A stretch of DNA of 64,000 nucleotides from Lysinibacillus fusiformis (GCA_030027265.1 JASENG010000017.1:1-64000), one strand, 5' to 3'. Numbered from the stretch's first letter, positions 27,481-36,158 are shown. A program made the numbers and translations. The notes: a model not told the origin generated them from the sequence alone.

Positions 27481-28386
27481 CTACATAGGGGAATTTTTTT
27501 CTTCTTTTTTAATCTGTAGATAACGCCAAAGAGAAATTGAAATTTCGTTTGCCTCTGCCTCATGGGGCGTATCCTTAAAAGCATTGTTGAAAACTGGCAA
27601 AATGGCTTCCATCACATGAAAATTAACAGAATGTGCTCGCAGCTCATTAAGGAGATAGTTTGTATATTCTACGCCCTTTTCTAAATCATCAGGGGTTAAC
27701 TTTTCTGTAAAGCCTTCTAATTGATGTACCAGCATACTGCTTGTTACTTTCGTTTCTTCTGCTTTTTCATGAAGTGCATGGAAGATATCGGAAGTAATTA
27801 AAACATTATTGGTTTTCTGCAAATGAGCAAGTATTCCTTCAACATGGTTCAGTACATTATTCACTACATCTTCAGGAGTTGCTAATTGTTTCGTAACCAT
27901 AGCAATAATTCGGAAGGAGTGCTGGATCATGGCCAAGGCTTGTACAGCACACTCATATGAATATTCTCTGATTTTTTCCCCATATACATCAATAAATCGA
28001 GAAGCAAGCCATTCAATTTCACGAATCAGCTGCTTTTCAATCACTTGCTTTAATTCAGGCTCATTATTTTTAAATATCGCTTCAAATATTTGAATTAGGT
28101 TTTGCCTTCTATGGACATAGGCAACTAGTGCGAGCTGCTTAAGCAAAACATTCTTGTCATTCGGTTTGGTATTTAAAGCAACCTCGATTCTAGCAGTTAT
28201 GATCTCTTCTCTAGCTTCTTCAAGAATTGCAATTAAGCATTGAACTTTAGAGCTGAAATGATTATAAAAAGTTCCTTTGGATACATTGGCGGAAGAAATA
28301 ATGTCAATAATAGATGTATCATTAAACCCTTTTTCTAAAAAAAGCTGTCGTGCTGCGTGTATAATTTGTCGTTTTCTTTTGTTCAT
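27481..28386 (-). CDS. TetR family repressor, extended form
   Basis: A 301-residue regulator. The N-terminal TetR HTH is clear (IIHAARQLFLEKGFNDTSIIDIISSANVSKGTFYNHFSSK, split here as residues 8-47). The ligand domain is about 100 residues longer than the usual 190-210 residue TetR. It is divergent from the DHA2 efflux pump gene, with operator-like dyads in the shared promoter region, so it very probably represses the pump and itself. Confidence 0.87.
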   Translation of the reverse strand: MNKRKRQIIHAARQLFLEKGFNDTSIIDIISSANVSKGTFYNHFSSKVQCLIAILEEAREEIITARIEVALNTKPNDKNVLLKQLALVAYVHRRQNLIQIFEAIFKNNEPELKQVIEKQLIREIEWLASRFIDVYGEKIREYSYECAVQALAMIQHSFRIIAMVTKQLATPEDVVNNVLNHVEGILAHLQKTNNVLITSDIFHALHEKAEETKVTSSMLVHQLEGFTEKLTPDDLEKGVEYTNYLLNELRAHSVNFHVMEAILPVFNNAFKDTPHEAEANEISISLWRYLQIKKEEKNSPM

Positions 28387-28420
28387 ACCCTCACCTTATC
28401 ATCTGTTGTTTTGCGAATTT

Positions 28421-28435
28421 TATACCGTAAGTATA
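28421..28435. promoter_or_regulatory. Operator-like dyad 1 (TetR/pump intergenic region)
   Basis: TATACCGTAAGTATA is an inverted repeat (TATAC-N5-GTATA). It lies 35 bp before the TetR gene and matches dyad 2 in the opposite orientation. Confidence 0.55.
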
Positions 28436-28494
28436 AATTGAAAACACTTTCATTTCAATGTTTTGGACAATAATTATTTTTTTGTTGAAAAAAA

Positions 28495-28509
28495 TAGACT
28501 AACGGTATA
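28495..28509. promoter_or_regulatory. Operator-like dyad 2 overlapping the pump promoter
   Basis: TAGACTAACGGTATA is the near reverse complement of dyad 1 (12 of 15). It overlaps the probable -10 element TATAGA (28506-28511), so repressor binding would block the efflux gene. Confidence 0.55.
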
Positions 28510-28561
28510 GAATGTATTTCGAGGGATGAAATGATTAAAGAGAGAGAGTGAAAATATAAAT

Positions 28562-30103
28562 ATGAGCAATGACTTTAAAACATTGGAAAAGCCTCCATAT
28601 TTGATGATTGCAGTCCTATTTGTGGGCGCCTTTGTTGCGTTTTTGAATAATACATTATTAAATGTTGCACTTCCAACTATCATGACGGATTTAGGTGTAA
28701 CCTATTCGACCGTTCAATGGTTGGCAACAGGATATATGTTAGTGAGCGGGGTTTTGATTCCTGCTTCTGCATTTTTAATTACCCGTTTTAAAACAAGACC
28801 TTTATTTATCATAGCGATGGCCATTTTCGTTGTAGGTACATTGGTTGCAGCGATTGCACCTAGCTTTCCGGTATTATTAACTGGTCGTATGATCCAAGCG
28901 GTGGGTTCGTCCGTTATGGCCCCAATTTTAATGAACGTTATGCTAATTAGTTTCCCTGTTGAAAAGCGTGGAGCAGCGATGGGGATGTTCGGGTTAGTAA
29001 TGATTGCGGCACCGGCAATTGGTCCAACTTTATCTGGTTGGGTTGTTGAGCATTATGATTGGCGAGTTCTTTTTGAAATGATCTTACCAATTGCAGTATT
29101 AAGTTTATTATTTAGTATTTGGAAATTAGAGAACGTACTTCCAAACAGAAAAGTTACATTAGATTATTTCTCACTTGTCCTTTCAACAATTGGATTCGGT
29201 GGAATTCTTTATGGATTTAGTAATGCCGGAAACGATGGCTGGACTGATCCAATCGTACTTACGACAATAATCGTCGGGGTTATCGGTGTTACACTATTTG
29301 TTCTGCGTCAACTTAAAATCGATACGCCAGTCTTAAGTATGGAGATTTTTAAATCACCTTTATATGCGTTATCAGCTATTATTAGTGCTGTACTTTCGAT
29401 GGCGATGATGGGCGGTATGATTTTAACGCCTGCTTACGTACAAAACGTACGGGGCATTGAACCATTCGAATCAGGGTTAATGATGTTGCCGGGTGCCATT
29501 GTAATGGCCGTTATGTCACCAATCACTGGCCGTTTATTTGATAAGGTAGGTCCGAAAATTTTAGCAATTACTGGTTTAACTATTACAGCCATTGCAACAT
29601 ATTTCTTGCACGAGCTAGATATGGAATCTACTCACCTATATATTATAATGATCTATACACTTCGTATGGTGGGTATCTCTATGGTTATGATGCCTATTAT
29701 GACAAATGGTTTAAACTCTTTACCAGCACGTTTAAACCCGCATGGTACAGCTTCTAACAACACAATTCAACAAGTTGCCGGATCAATCGGTACGGCATTG
29801 TTAATTGCGATCATGAACAAAAGAACAACAGCTACTGCTGAAGATTTAGCTGCGCAAGCACAAGCGAATGCAACTGGACCAATGTCTGAAGAGCAAATCT
29901 TGACTATGAAAGCAGAAATTACTCGACAAGCATTGCTTGACGGTATCCAGTATTCATTCTTAATCGCAACAGGTATTACAGTTGTTGCATTAGTTTTATC
30001 ATTATTCTTAAAACGAGCAACAAGCCCAGATAAAAAAGCTGCATCAAGTGTTCCGGAAAAAAACGTGACGGACACACCGGCAAATGCAACTTTAAGTAAA
30101 TAA
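28562..30103 (+). CDS. DHA2 family MFS multidrug efflux transporter
   Basis: A 513-residue transporter with 14 predicted membrane helices. MFS motif features include LNNTLLNVALPTIMTDLGVTYSTVQWLATGYML (helix 1-2), RMIQAVGSSVMAPILMNVM and APAIGPTLSGWVVEHYDWRVLF (motif C, antiporter type). This is the EmrB/LmrB/QacA subgroup that exports cationic or lipophilic drugs with proton exchange. A hydrophilic C-terminal tail follows. Divergent TetR regulator and dyads suggest drug-inducible expression. Substrates cannot be predicted. Confidence 0.92.
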   Translation: MSNDFKTLEKPPYLMIAVLFVGAFVAFLNNTLLNVALPTIMTDLGVTYSTVQWLATGYMLVSGVLIPASAFLITRFKTRPLFIIAMAIFVVGTLVAAIAPSFPVLLTGRMIQAVGSSVMAPILMNVMLISFPVEKRGAAMGMFGLVMIAAPAIGPTLSGWVVEHYDWRVLFEMILPIAVLSLLFSIWKLENVLPNRKVTLDYFSLVLSTIGFGGILYGFSNAGNDGWTDPIVLTTIIVGVIGVTLFVLRQLKIDTPVLSMEIFKSPLYALSAIISAVLSMAMMGGMILTPAYVQNVRGIEPFESGLMMLPGAIVMAVMSPITGRLFDKVGPKILAITGLTITAIATYFLHELDMESTHLYIIMIYTLRMVGISMVMMPIMTNGLNSLPARLNPHGTASNNTIQQVAGSIGTALLIAIMNKRTTATAEDLAAQAQANATGPMSEEQILTMKAEITRQALLDGIQYSFLIATGITVVALVLSLFLKRATSPDKKAASSVPEKNVTDTPANATLSK

Positions 30104-30146
30104 TTTCGTTATATATTACACCTATCACTGTGTACTTTATATAAAG

Positions 30147-30179
30147 AAAAGTCATTCCTGAGAAGGAATGGCTTTTTTA
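30147..30179 (+). terminator. Terminator of the efflux pump gene
   Basis: AAAAGTCATTCCT (30147-30159) pairs with AGGAATGGCTTTT (30164-30176), then T tract. Confidence 0.85.
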
Positions 30180-30376
30180 ATTTAGGGCGAAATTTCCAAT
30201 CGGCTATAAGAGCTTTTTTCTTGCAATATGTTGACGAAGGTTTTGAAATGATCTTTAAAAGAATATAATGATAATGTACTCTTTTTCCAAATTGTTCATA
30301 TTGCGTAATCTTTCCTAACATATGAATTGGTGTATAATGGGGATAAGAAAAGTAGTAAGTCATGGGGGTTTTGTGG

Positions 30377-31588
30377 ATGGATGTGCTTGATTTTCTAGAT
30401 AAATTAGATGAAATGGAACTTTTGTTTGAGCCAATTTACAGTGCGGATGAACATGTCATTGCAGCCTATGAAGTAATTGGCCAATATACGAACGATGGGG
30501 AAACTTTAAATGTCATTGACTTTACATATGATGAAGCAATACCTATAGAAATTCGTACAGAAGTAGAGCAGGCGCTTGTAAAAAAAGCAATCGAATTAGC
30601 GAAGGAAGAGGTTTCTCAGAATCAGATCAGACTGTATCTTCCATGTAACCCCAATCTGTTGATGGAGGATTTTGGAGACGGTTATTTCCAATTGCTTAAA
30701 GAAATGCTTGGGGAAGAGCTGCTGCGTTATATATATCTTGTGATACCCGAGCATAAGTTCCAAGGGGAAACGGAACAGCTGCAGCATCCAATTCGCTATA
30801 TAAAAACTTATGGGGTAAAAGTTGCATTAGATAATATAGGTTCTGAAAGTAATCTTGATCAGATTCTTATGTTTGAACCAGCCACATTAAAAATTAACGT
30901 TAGCCAATTAAACTATAATGCATGGGGAGCGCAAAACCATGTATTTACGACAATCCAATCGCTGGCAGTAAAAATTGGTGCCGCCCTAATGTTTGATAAT
31001 ATTCAAACCGATTATCAGCTGCATCATGCTTGGAAAAGTGGAGCAAGGTTTTTTAAAGGGGTATACTTGCAAAAGCCAACTAGCCAATTTATTTTGAAAG
31101 ATACCTTAAAAGAGCGTTTCCGAAATGAATGTAAGCAATTTATTTCTGCAGAGAAAAGATTGCTTGAAGGAAAATTTGAAGAGATGAAAAATCTGGGGAA
31201 AAAGATTACTTCGATAGTGGAGATCACGAAGCCGGATGGGAAAAATGTTGAAAACCTTCTGCATTTGGCCACTCAGTTAGAGGACTACGCATTCCGTTTC
31301 TATATTTGCAATGATGAAGGCTTCCAAATTTCTCCTAATATCGTCAGACATAATGGGAAATGGGATGTGGAGGAATGCGCGGTAGGTAAAAACTGGAGTT
31401 GGCGTCCTTATTTCTTGTTTAACATTATTAAAATTCGCAACACGGAAAAAGGGAATTTATCGGATATTTATAGTGATATCGAAACAGGCGAGCTGACTCG
31501 TACCTTCTCAATGGCATTAAATGATCATGAATATCTATTTGTGGATATTACCTACGATTATTTATATGAGCACAATATAGTGAACTAA
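30377..31588 (+). CDS. ykuI: YkuI-like protein: degenerate EAL domain plus PAS-like C-terminal domain
   Basis: A 403-residue cytoplasmic protein colinear with B. subtilis YkuI (EAL about residues 1-240, linker helix, then the YkuI C-terminal PAS-like domain ending KNWSWRPYFLFNII... DIYSDIETGELTRTFS). The EAL motif reads EVIGQ. Residues needed for c-di-GMP hydrolysis look altered: KIN for KID, FDN for the usual EGVE/YED, and KGVYLQKP where the family has QGYxxxxP. It may bind c-di-GMP without cleaving it. ATG at 30377 follows GGGGG and fits the family start; the ATG at 30362 has no ribosome binding site. Confidence 0.85.
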   Translation: MDVLDFLDKLDEMELLFEPIYSADEHVIAAYEVIGQYTNDGETLNVIDFTYDEAIPIEIRTEVEQALVKKAIELAKEEVSQNQIRLYLPCNPNLLMEDFGDGYFQLLKEMLGEELLRYIYLVIPEHKFQGETEQLQHPIRYIKTYGVKVALDNIGSESNLDQILMFEPATLKINVSQLNYNAWGAQNHVFTTIQSLAVKIGAALMFDNIQTDYQLHHAWKSGARFFKGVYLQKPTSQFILKDTLKERFRNECKQFISAEKRLLEGKFEEMKNLGKKITSIVEITKPDGKNVENLLHLATQLEDYAFRFYICNDEGFQISPNIVRHNGKWDVEECAVGKNWSWRPYFLFNIIKIRNTEKGNLSDIYSDIETGELTRTFSMALNDHEYLFVDITYDYLYEHNIVN

Positions 31589-31594
31589 AGGAAG

Positions 31595-31641
31595 ATTCCT
31601 ATTTGCAGCTTATTTCTGGAGCTATGAATAGGGATTTTTTT
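31595..31641 (+). terminator. Terminator of the ykuI-like gene
   Basis: CCTATT (31598-31603) pairs with AATAGG (31627-31632) with an inner AGCT/AGCT stem, followed by seven T. Confidence 0.65.
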
Positions 31642-31659
31642 GTTGGGGAAAAAATTATA

Positions 31660-31687
31660 TTTTGAGAAAATCATGTTTTTCTCAAAA
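31660..31687. repeat. 11-bp perfect inverted repeat before sleL
   Basis: TTTTGAGAAAA and TTTTCTCAAAA separated by 6 nt. Lies about 75 bp upstream of sleL; operator or untranslated hairpin. Confidence 0.45.
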
Positions 31688-31763
31688 CTCCTGTTATGTA
31701 AGAAGTCATAGAAACATAAAATACTAGGTGTAGTTACCATGAACATTTAAGGGAGGAAACGAG

Positions 31764-33053
31764 ATTCAAATCCATGTGATCCAGCCTGGACAATCGCTTT
31801 GGGGAATCGCACAAGCATATAACACTACAACCGATAGAATCATTTCAGCTAATGAAATCGCAAATCCCGAGCGCTTGGTCATTGGGCAAGCACTTGTTAT
31901 TCCAATCACTGGCAGTTTTTATTGGGTGCAGCGTGGGGATTCGTTATACAGCATTGCACAGCGCTTTGGTTTAAATGTCAACACGTTGGCACAAGTCAAT
32001 GGCATTAATGTCAATACACCTTTAAATGTTGGGACACGTTTATACATCCCACCAAGGCAAAAACGGGATGCAGAAGTCAATATTTATATTGAGCCGAGCG
32101 GTGACACAGTGAGTCAGGCATTATTGGACGAAGCAAGAAGTGTAGGTCCGTATTTGACGTATTTAGCGCCATTTAGCTATGAGGCAAGAAGGGATGGCAG
32201 TCTTGAAGCACCCCCAATAGAGGGTATACCTGAAACAGCAAGTGAAGTTGGAGCTTCTTTAATGATGGTAGTTTCCAACTTAGAAAATGGACAGTTCAGT
32301 GGTGAATTAGGAAGAGCCATTTTACAAAGTACGGCTGTTCAAGATGTATTGCTTGAAAACATAGTAGAGGAAGCCCGAAGAATTGGCAGTGTATCAGATA
32401 TTCACTTTGATTTTGAATTTCTTCCAGGTGATCAACGTCAAGCCTACAATAATTTCTTGAGAAAAGCAGTAGATTACTTGCACGGAGAGGATTTCTTGGT
32501 TTCTACAGCATTGGCGCCGAAAACAAGCGCTGAGCAAGCGGGACAATGGTATGAAGCACATGATTATGCAGCGCATGGAGAGATTGTAGACTTTTCTGTC
32601 CTTATGACGTATGAGTGGGGGTATTCAGGTGGGCCGCCTATGCCGGTATCGCCAATTCCTCAGGTAGAAGAGGTTATTCAGTTCGCGTTAACACAAATGC
32701 CGGCTAATAAAATTATGATGGGTCAAAATTTATATGGCTATGATTGGACTCTGCCTTTTGTTCAAGGTGGCCAGTATGCAAGAGCTGTAAGTCCTCAAAG
32801 GGCAATTGAGTTGGCACAAACATATAATGCTGCGATTGAGTATGATTATACAGCGCAAGCCCCGCATTTTAATTATGTGGATAATGAAGGAAAGTCACAT
32901 AAGGTGTGGTTTGAGGATGCAAGATCAATTCAAGCAAAATTCAATCTTATGAATCGATTGAACTTGCGAGGAATTAGTTACTGGAAGATCGGATTCCCAT
33001 TCCCTCAAAACTGGTTATTGATCGGTGAGAATTTCAATGTGGTGAAGCATTAA
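31764..33053 (+). CDS. sleL: Spore cortex-lytic N-acetylglucosaminidase SleL/YaaH
   Basis: A roughly 429-residue spore-coat enzyme that cuts cortex peptidoglycan during germination. Two LysM domains (VIQPGQSLWGIAQAYN... and YWVQRGDSLYSIAQRFG...) precede a GH18 domain with the catalytic DIHFDFEFL. Sequence closely follows B. subtilis YaaH. Start choice: the first usual start, GTG 31776, begins inside the LysM fold and lacks spacing to the GGGAGG at 31751-31756. An in-frame ATT at 31764, 7 nt after that site, gives (M)QIHVIQPGQS, the normal LysM beginning. I infer an ATT start. Confidence 0.88.
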   Translation: MQIHVIQPGQSLWGIAQAYNTTTDRIISANEIANPERLVIGQALVIPITGSFYWVQRGDSLYSIAQRFGLNVNTLAQVNGINVNTPLNVGTRLYIPPRQKRDAEVNIYIEPSGDTVSQALLDEARSVGPYLTYLAPFSYEARRDGSLEAPPIEGIPETASEVGASLMMVVSNLENGQFSGELGRAILQSTAVQDVLLENIVEEARRIGSVSDIHFDFEFLPGDQRQAYNNFLRKAVDYLHGEDFLVSTALAPKTSAEQAGQWYEAHDYAAHGEIVDFSVLMTYEWGYSGGPPMPVSPIPQVEEVIQFALTQMPANKIMMGQNLYGYDWTLPFVQGGQYARAVSPQRAIELAQTYNAAIEYDYTAQAPHFNYVDNEGKSHKVWFEDARSIQAKFNLMNRLNLRGISYWKIGFPFPQNWLLIGENFNVVKH

Positions 33054-33088
33054 TATGAACTTACTGTCATTATAATTTTAATATTTGA

Positions 33089-33124
33089 AGGGCTGGCATG
33101 AGTAAGTATGTCAGCTCTATTTTT
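33089..33124 (+). terminator. Terminator of sleL
   Basis: AGGGCTGGCAT (33089-33099) pairs with ATGTCAGCTCT (33108-33118) through two wobbles, then a T-rich tract. Confidence 0.7.
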
Positions 33125-33244
33125 CTATTTCCAGCCACAAGTACATGGACGTATGCAATGGCTAAAACGTAGGTTGGACGACAATTTAAAATATTCTTAC
33201 ATATATTGATAGACAAAAAGGGACTATTTCACATAAAATATTCA

Positions 33245-33266
33245 TATATGAATATATAATCATATA
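33245..33266. promoter_or_regulatory. CzrA/ArsR-type operator
   Basis: TATATGA-N8-TCATATA, 22 bp in all, has the architecture of zinc/cobalt ArsR-family operators. It overlaps an 18-bp perfect palindrome at 33238-33255. It lies directly before the repressor gene, consistent with autoregulation. A related but weaker AT-rich dyad lies before the exporter gene (about 33640-33666). Confidence 0.7.
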
Positions 33267-33283
33267 TAAGAGGGGGTACTCAA

Positions 33284-33601
33284 TTGGAAGAACAAGTAAA
33301 CGAACATCCATATGACTTAGATGAAGAGACTTTATTTCTTGTGTCCCAAACATTTAAAGCATTAAGTGATCCAACACGCATTCGTATTTTAAATTTACTA
33401 TTCCATAAGGAGCATTCGGTCAATGAAATAGCAGAAGCTCTGGAATTAAGGCAATCAACGGTTTCACATCAACTTCGATTTTTAAAAAATTTGAGATTAG
33501 TGAAGTATAGACGAGAGGGTACCAGCCTTTTTTATTCCTATGATGACGAGCATGTCATGCATATGCTTAAACAAACGATTGAGCATTCAAAGCATAGTTA
33601 G
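33284..33601 (+). CDS. czrA: ArsR family zinc/cobalt-sensing repressor, CzrA type
   Basis: A 105-residue winged-helix repressor. DNA-recognition helix: [13 protein letters not shown]. The C-terminal helix has Asp88-x-His90-x10-His101-x2-His104, the alpha-5 metal-site signature DxHx10Hx2H of CzrA/SmtB-type Zn/Co sensors; no alpha-3 cysteine pair is present, so not an arsenic or cadmium sensor. TTG start with AGAGGGGG upstream. The metal exporter follows 83 bp downstream. Confidence 0.92.
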   Translation: MEEQVNEHPYDLDEETLFLVSQTFKALSDPTRIRILNLLFHKEHSVNEIAEALELRQSTVSHQLRFLKNLRLVKYRREGTSLFYSYDDEHVMHMLKQTIEHSKHS

Positions 33602-33684
33602 AACTATAAATTGATATGCGGGAACCAATAACCGATATTGTTATATGCACATATATTAATATATAAATGGAAGGAGGAAGTAAA

Positions 33685-34641
33685 ATGGGACACGGACATG
33701 ACCACGCCCATCATAACCATACCCATGGGGCCAATAAAAAAACATTAACCATCTCCTTTTTCATCATAGCTTCCTTTATGATCGTAGAAGTTATAGGTGG
33801 TTTCTTAACGAACAGCCTCGCATTATTATCGGATGCTGGGCACATGTTAAGTGATGCAATTTCTTTAGGAGTCGGGGTACTAGCCTTTAAGTTTGGAGAA
33901 AAGTCAGCCAGCTTCAGTAAAACCTTTGGCTACAAACGTTTTGAAATTTTAGCTGCCGTGTTTAATGGTGTGACGTTAATCGCAGTGGCCTTGTTTATTT
34001 TCTATGAAGCCATCGAGCGCTTCACAAATCCGCCAGAAATTACCTCTTCCGGTATGCTGGTGATCGCTATTGTAGGGTTGCTTGTGAACATCCTTGTTGC
34101 ATGGATTTTAATGCGTGGTGCCGATACAAAAGAAAATTTAAATATGCGCGCAGCATTTTTACATGTTATTGGAGATATGCTTGGATCTGTAGGAGCAATT
34201 ATTGCGGCACTTCTTGTAATGAGTTTTGGCTGGGGCTGGGCTGATCCAGCAGCAAGTGTGATTGTAGCCGTTATAATCGTAATTAGTGGCATTCGCGTTA
34301 CAAAGGATTCGATTCACGTATTAATGGAAGGAGCACCCGGCAATATTCAAATCGATGAAATTATTCAAGTATTTAAAAATAAGCCCGACATAATCGATAT
34401 TCACGATTTACATGTATGGAGCATTACTAGTGGCCAAAATGCACTTTCATGTCATGCGGTAGTTGCCAAAGATTTGACCATCCAGGAAAGTCAGCGATTA
34501 TTAAAATCAATCGAGCATGATTTGCTTCACCTGGGCATTGGTCATATTACTGTCCAAATGGAAGATTCAGAGCATGCTCATGAAAATTCAATTTTGTGCA
34601 AGAATGATCATGAAAGTGAACATCACCATCATCATCATTAA
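33685..34641 (+). CDS. czcD: Cation diffusion facilitator, CzcD-type Zn/Co/Cd exporter
   Basis: A 318-residue proton-coupled metal exporter with six membrane helices. Helix 2 has SLALLSDAGHMLSDAISLG with the HxxxD metal site; the matching HxxxD in helix 5 is HVIGDMLGS. A histidine-rich N-terminus (GHGHDHAHHNHTHG) and a natural run of six histidines at the C-terminus bracket the protein. AAGGAGG sits 7 nt before the ATG at 33685, so the frame-extended ATG at 33667 was rejected. Controlled by the CzrA-like repressor upstream. Confidence 0.95.
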   Translation: MGHGHDHAHHNHTHGANKKTLTISFFIIASFMIVEVIGGFLTNSLALLSDAGHMLSDAISLGVGVLAFKFGEKSASFSKTFGYKRFEILAAVFNGVTLIAVALFIFYEAIERFTNPPEITSSGMLVIAIVGLLVNILVAWILMRGADTKENLNMRAAFLHVIGDMLGSVGAIIAALLVMSFGWGWADPAASVIVAVIIVISGIRVTKDSIHVLMEGAPGNIQIDEIIQVFKNKPDIIDIHDLHVWSITSGQNALSCHAVVAKDLTIQESQRLLKSIEHDLLHLGIGHITVQMEDSEHAHENSILCKNDHESEHHHHHH

Positions 34642-34764
34642 TCTGTTAAAGCAGGGAGGTGCCTTCAATTTAGGTATCTTCTTTTTATTATGCCAACTTT
34701 TAACTTTTATCAGAGATGGGTAATATGAGAGAAGCAGGTAGAATCAAATTTGAGGGTGAATGGA

Positions 34765-35241
34765 ATGGAAAAGAGAAAAAGTAGTCAAGATGAGCCTTTT
34801 AATTTTTGGTCAGGTATTTTTTTCGGATTAGGTTTCGTTGCTTTTATAGATGAGGCAGTTTTCCATCAACTTTTACATTGGCATCATTTTTACGACAAAT
34901 CTACTACGAGTATAGGGCTGATATCGGATGGGATTTTTCATGCATTTAGCTGGTTTGCCACGGTTGTTGCTCTTTTTATGTTAGCTGACATTCGAAAGAG
35001 AAAGGTATGGGATGCTAAAAGTTGGAGTGGAGCAGCTATTTTAGGAGCGGGAGTTTTCCAGCTTTACGATGGCATTATTCAGCATAAAATTATGCGTCTT
35101 CACCAAATTCGCTATGTGGCTGAAGTTATTTATTACGATATTGTATGGAATGTGATTGCAGGGTGCATGATTGTCATCGGGCTAGTTCTATTAATACGGA
35201 AGAGGCCAACTAAGCCAAAGAAAAAAGCAGGTGAAGTATGA
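34765..35241 (+). CDS. DUF2243 family membrane protein
   Basis: A 158-residue protein with about four hydrophobic segments. Conserved-looking histidines lie in the loops (FHQLLHWHHFYDKS, DGIFHAFSW, DGIIQHKIMRLHQIRY), as usual for DUF2243. Function unknown. ATG at 34765 has GAGGGTG upstream. The stop overlaps the next gene, a CtaG-like protein; these two families occur together often, which suggests a shared role in heme-copper or metal handling at the membrane. Confidence 0.8.
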   Translation: MEKRKSSQDEPFNFWSGIFFGLGFVAFIDEAVFHQLLHWHHFYDKSTTSIGLISDGIFHAFSWFATVVALFMLADIRKRKVWDAKSWSGAAILGAGVFQLYDGIIQHKIMRLHQIRYVAEVIYYDIVWNVIAGCMIVIGLVLLIRKRPTKPKKKAGEV

Positions 35242-36032
35242 TGCATAATCATGTAGTCGATATAGGCCTTGATTTGCTAAGTTATGCTTTTCCAGTGGCA
35301 CTTATTATTCTTTATATAGCAGCGGTTAGTGTAACAAATAATAAATATAAAAAATGGCCAAGGATACGAATTATATTTTGGGTATTAGGTATTTTTTCCG
35401 TGTTTCTTGGGATTGTGGGGCCGATTGCTGATCGAGCACATGATAGCTTTTCTGCACATATGCTGACACATTTGCTATTAGGCATGTTAGGCCCTCTTCT
35501 TTTAGTGCTTGCAACACCGATGAAACTCCTTTTAAGAAGTGTTCCTGTTGGATTTGGGAGACTCATCAGCAAACTATTAAAAAGTTCTTATGTCCAATGG
35601 ATTACCCACCCTGTGCTTGCAAGTGTGCTCAATGTAGGTGGTTTGTGGATTCTTTATGCTACGGATTTATATAGTGCCATGCATTCGTCCATGTGGCTGT
35701 TTGTTCTTGTTCACGTTCACATCTTTTTGGCAGGCTATGTGTTTACCCTTTCCATGATTTATGTAGAAGTTGCACCACATCGTACGAGTTTTCGGTTACG
35801 GGCGGTTGTCTTAATTTTAGCGATGGCGGCACACGGCATTTTATCAAAATGGATTTATGCCAACCCACCTGCCGGGATATCTATGTCAGATGCACAATCT
35901 GCTGGTATGCTGATGTATTACGGAGGGGACGTTATTGATTTAGTGATTGTGGTTATATTATGTGCTCAGTATTTTGGAGGCCGAAATATACGAAGAAAAG
36001 AGAAAGAGCTCATTCTTTTTCATAAATCGTAA
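35238..36032 (+). CDS. Cytochrome c oxidase assembly factor CtaG-like membrane protein
   Basis: A 264-residue protein of the Caa3_CtaG family with about seven membrane helices. Conserved histidine features include AHDSFSAHMLTHLLLGM and HSSMWLFVLVHVHIFLAGYVF. In B. subtilis CtaG is needed for caa3 oxidase assembly, but many paralogues exist; here no oxidase genes are nearby, so a role in copper or heme-copper enzyme maturation is only inferred. Overlaps the DUF2243 gene (ATGATG). Confidence 0.82.
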   Translation: MMHNHVVDIGLDLLSYAFPVALIILYIAAVSVTNNKYKKWPRIRIIFWVLGIFSVFLGIVGPIADRAHDSFSAHMLTHLLLGMLGPLLLVLATPMKLLLRSVPVGFGRLISKLLKSSYVQWITHPVLASVLNVGGLWILYATDLYSAMHSSMWLFVLVHVHIFLAGYVFTLSMIYVEVAPHRTSFRLRAVVLILAMAAHGILSKWIYANPPAGISMSDAQSAGMLMYYGGDVIDLVIVVILCAQYFGGRNIRRKEKELILFHKS

Positions 36033-36103
36033 GGTATAAATGGAAATAAACTGTGGAAACGCGCAAGTAAAAAGAACTGGCAAGTAATAAATTCGAACGC
36101 GAA

Positions 36104-36158
36104 AATAAAAAAGCAACGAAGAGAAATAGAGTAGGTATCCTCTCTATTTCTTCTTCGT
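36104..36158 (-). terminator. Terminator of ligD overlapping its stop codon
   Basis: ACGAAGAGAAATAGAG (36116-36131) pairs with CTCTATTTCTTCTTCGT (36142-36158, one bulged T). The minus strand continues into a T6-A-T4 tail. The ligD stop codon (36144-36146) lies within the stem. Confidence 0.8.

Noticed and set aside
30109-30363. 84-residue minus-strand frame between the efflux pump and ykuI-like genes
   Set aside because: No ribosome binding site, runs through the pump terminator and the ykuI promoter, and has no recognisable features.
34517-34723. 68-residue frame overlapping the czcD 3' end
   Set aside because: Overlaps the well-supported exporter in another frame and continues into its 3' untranslated region; composition looks like chance.
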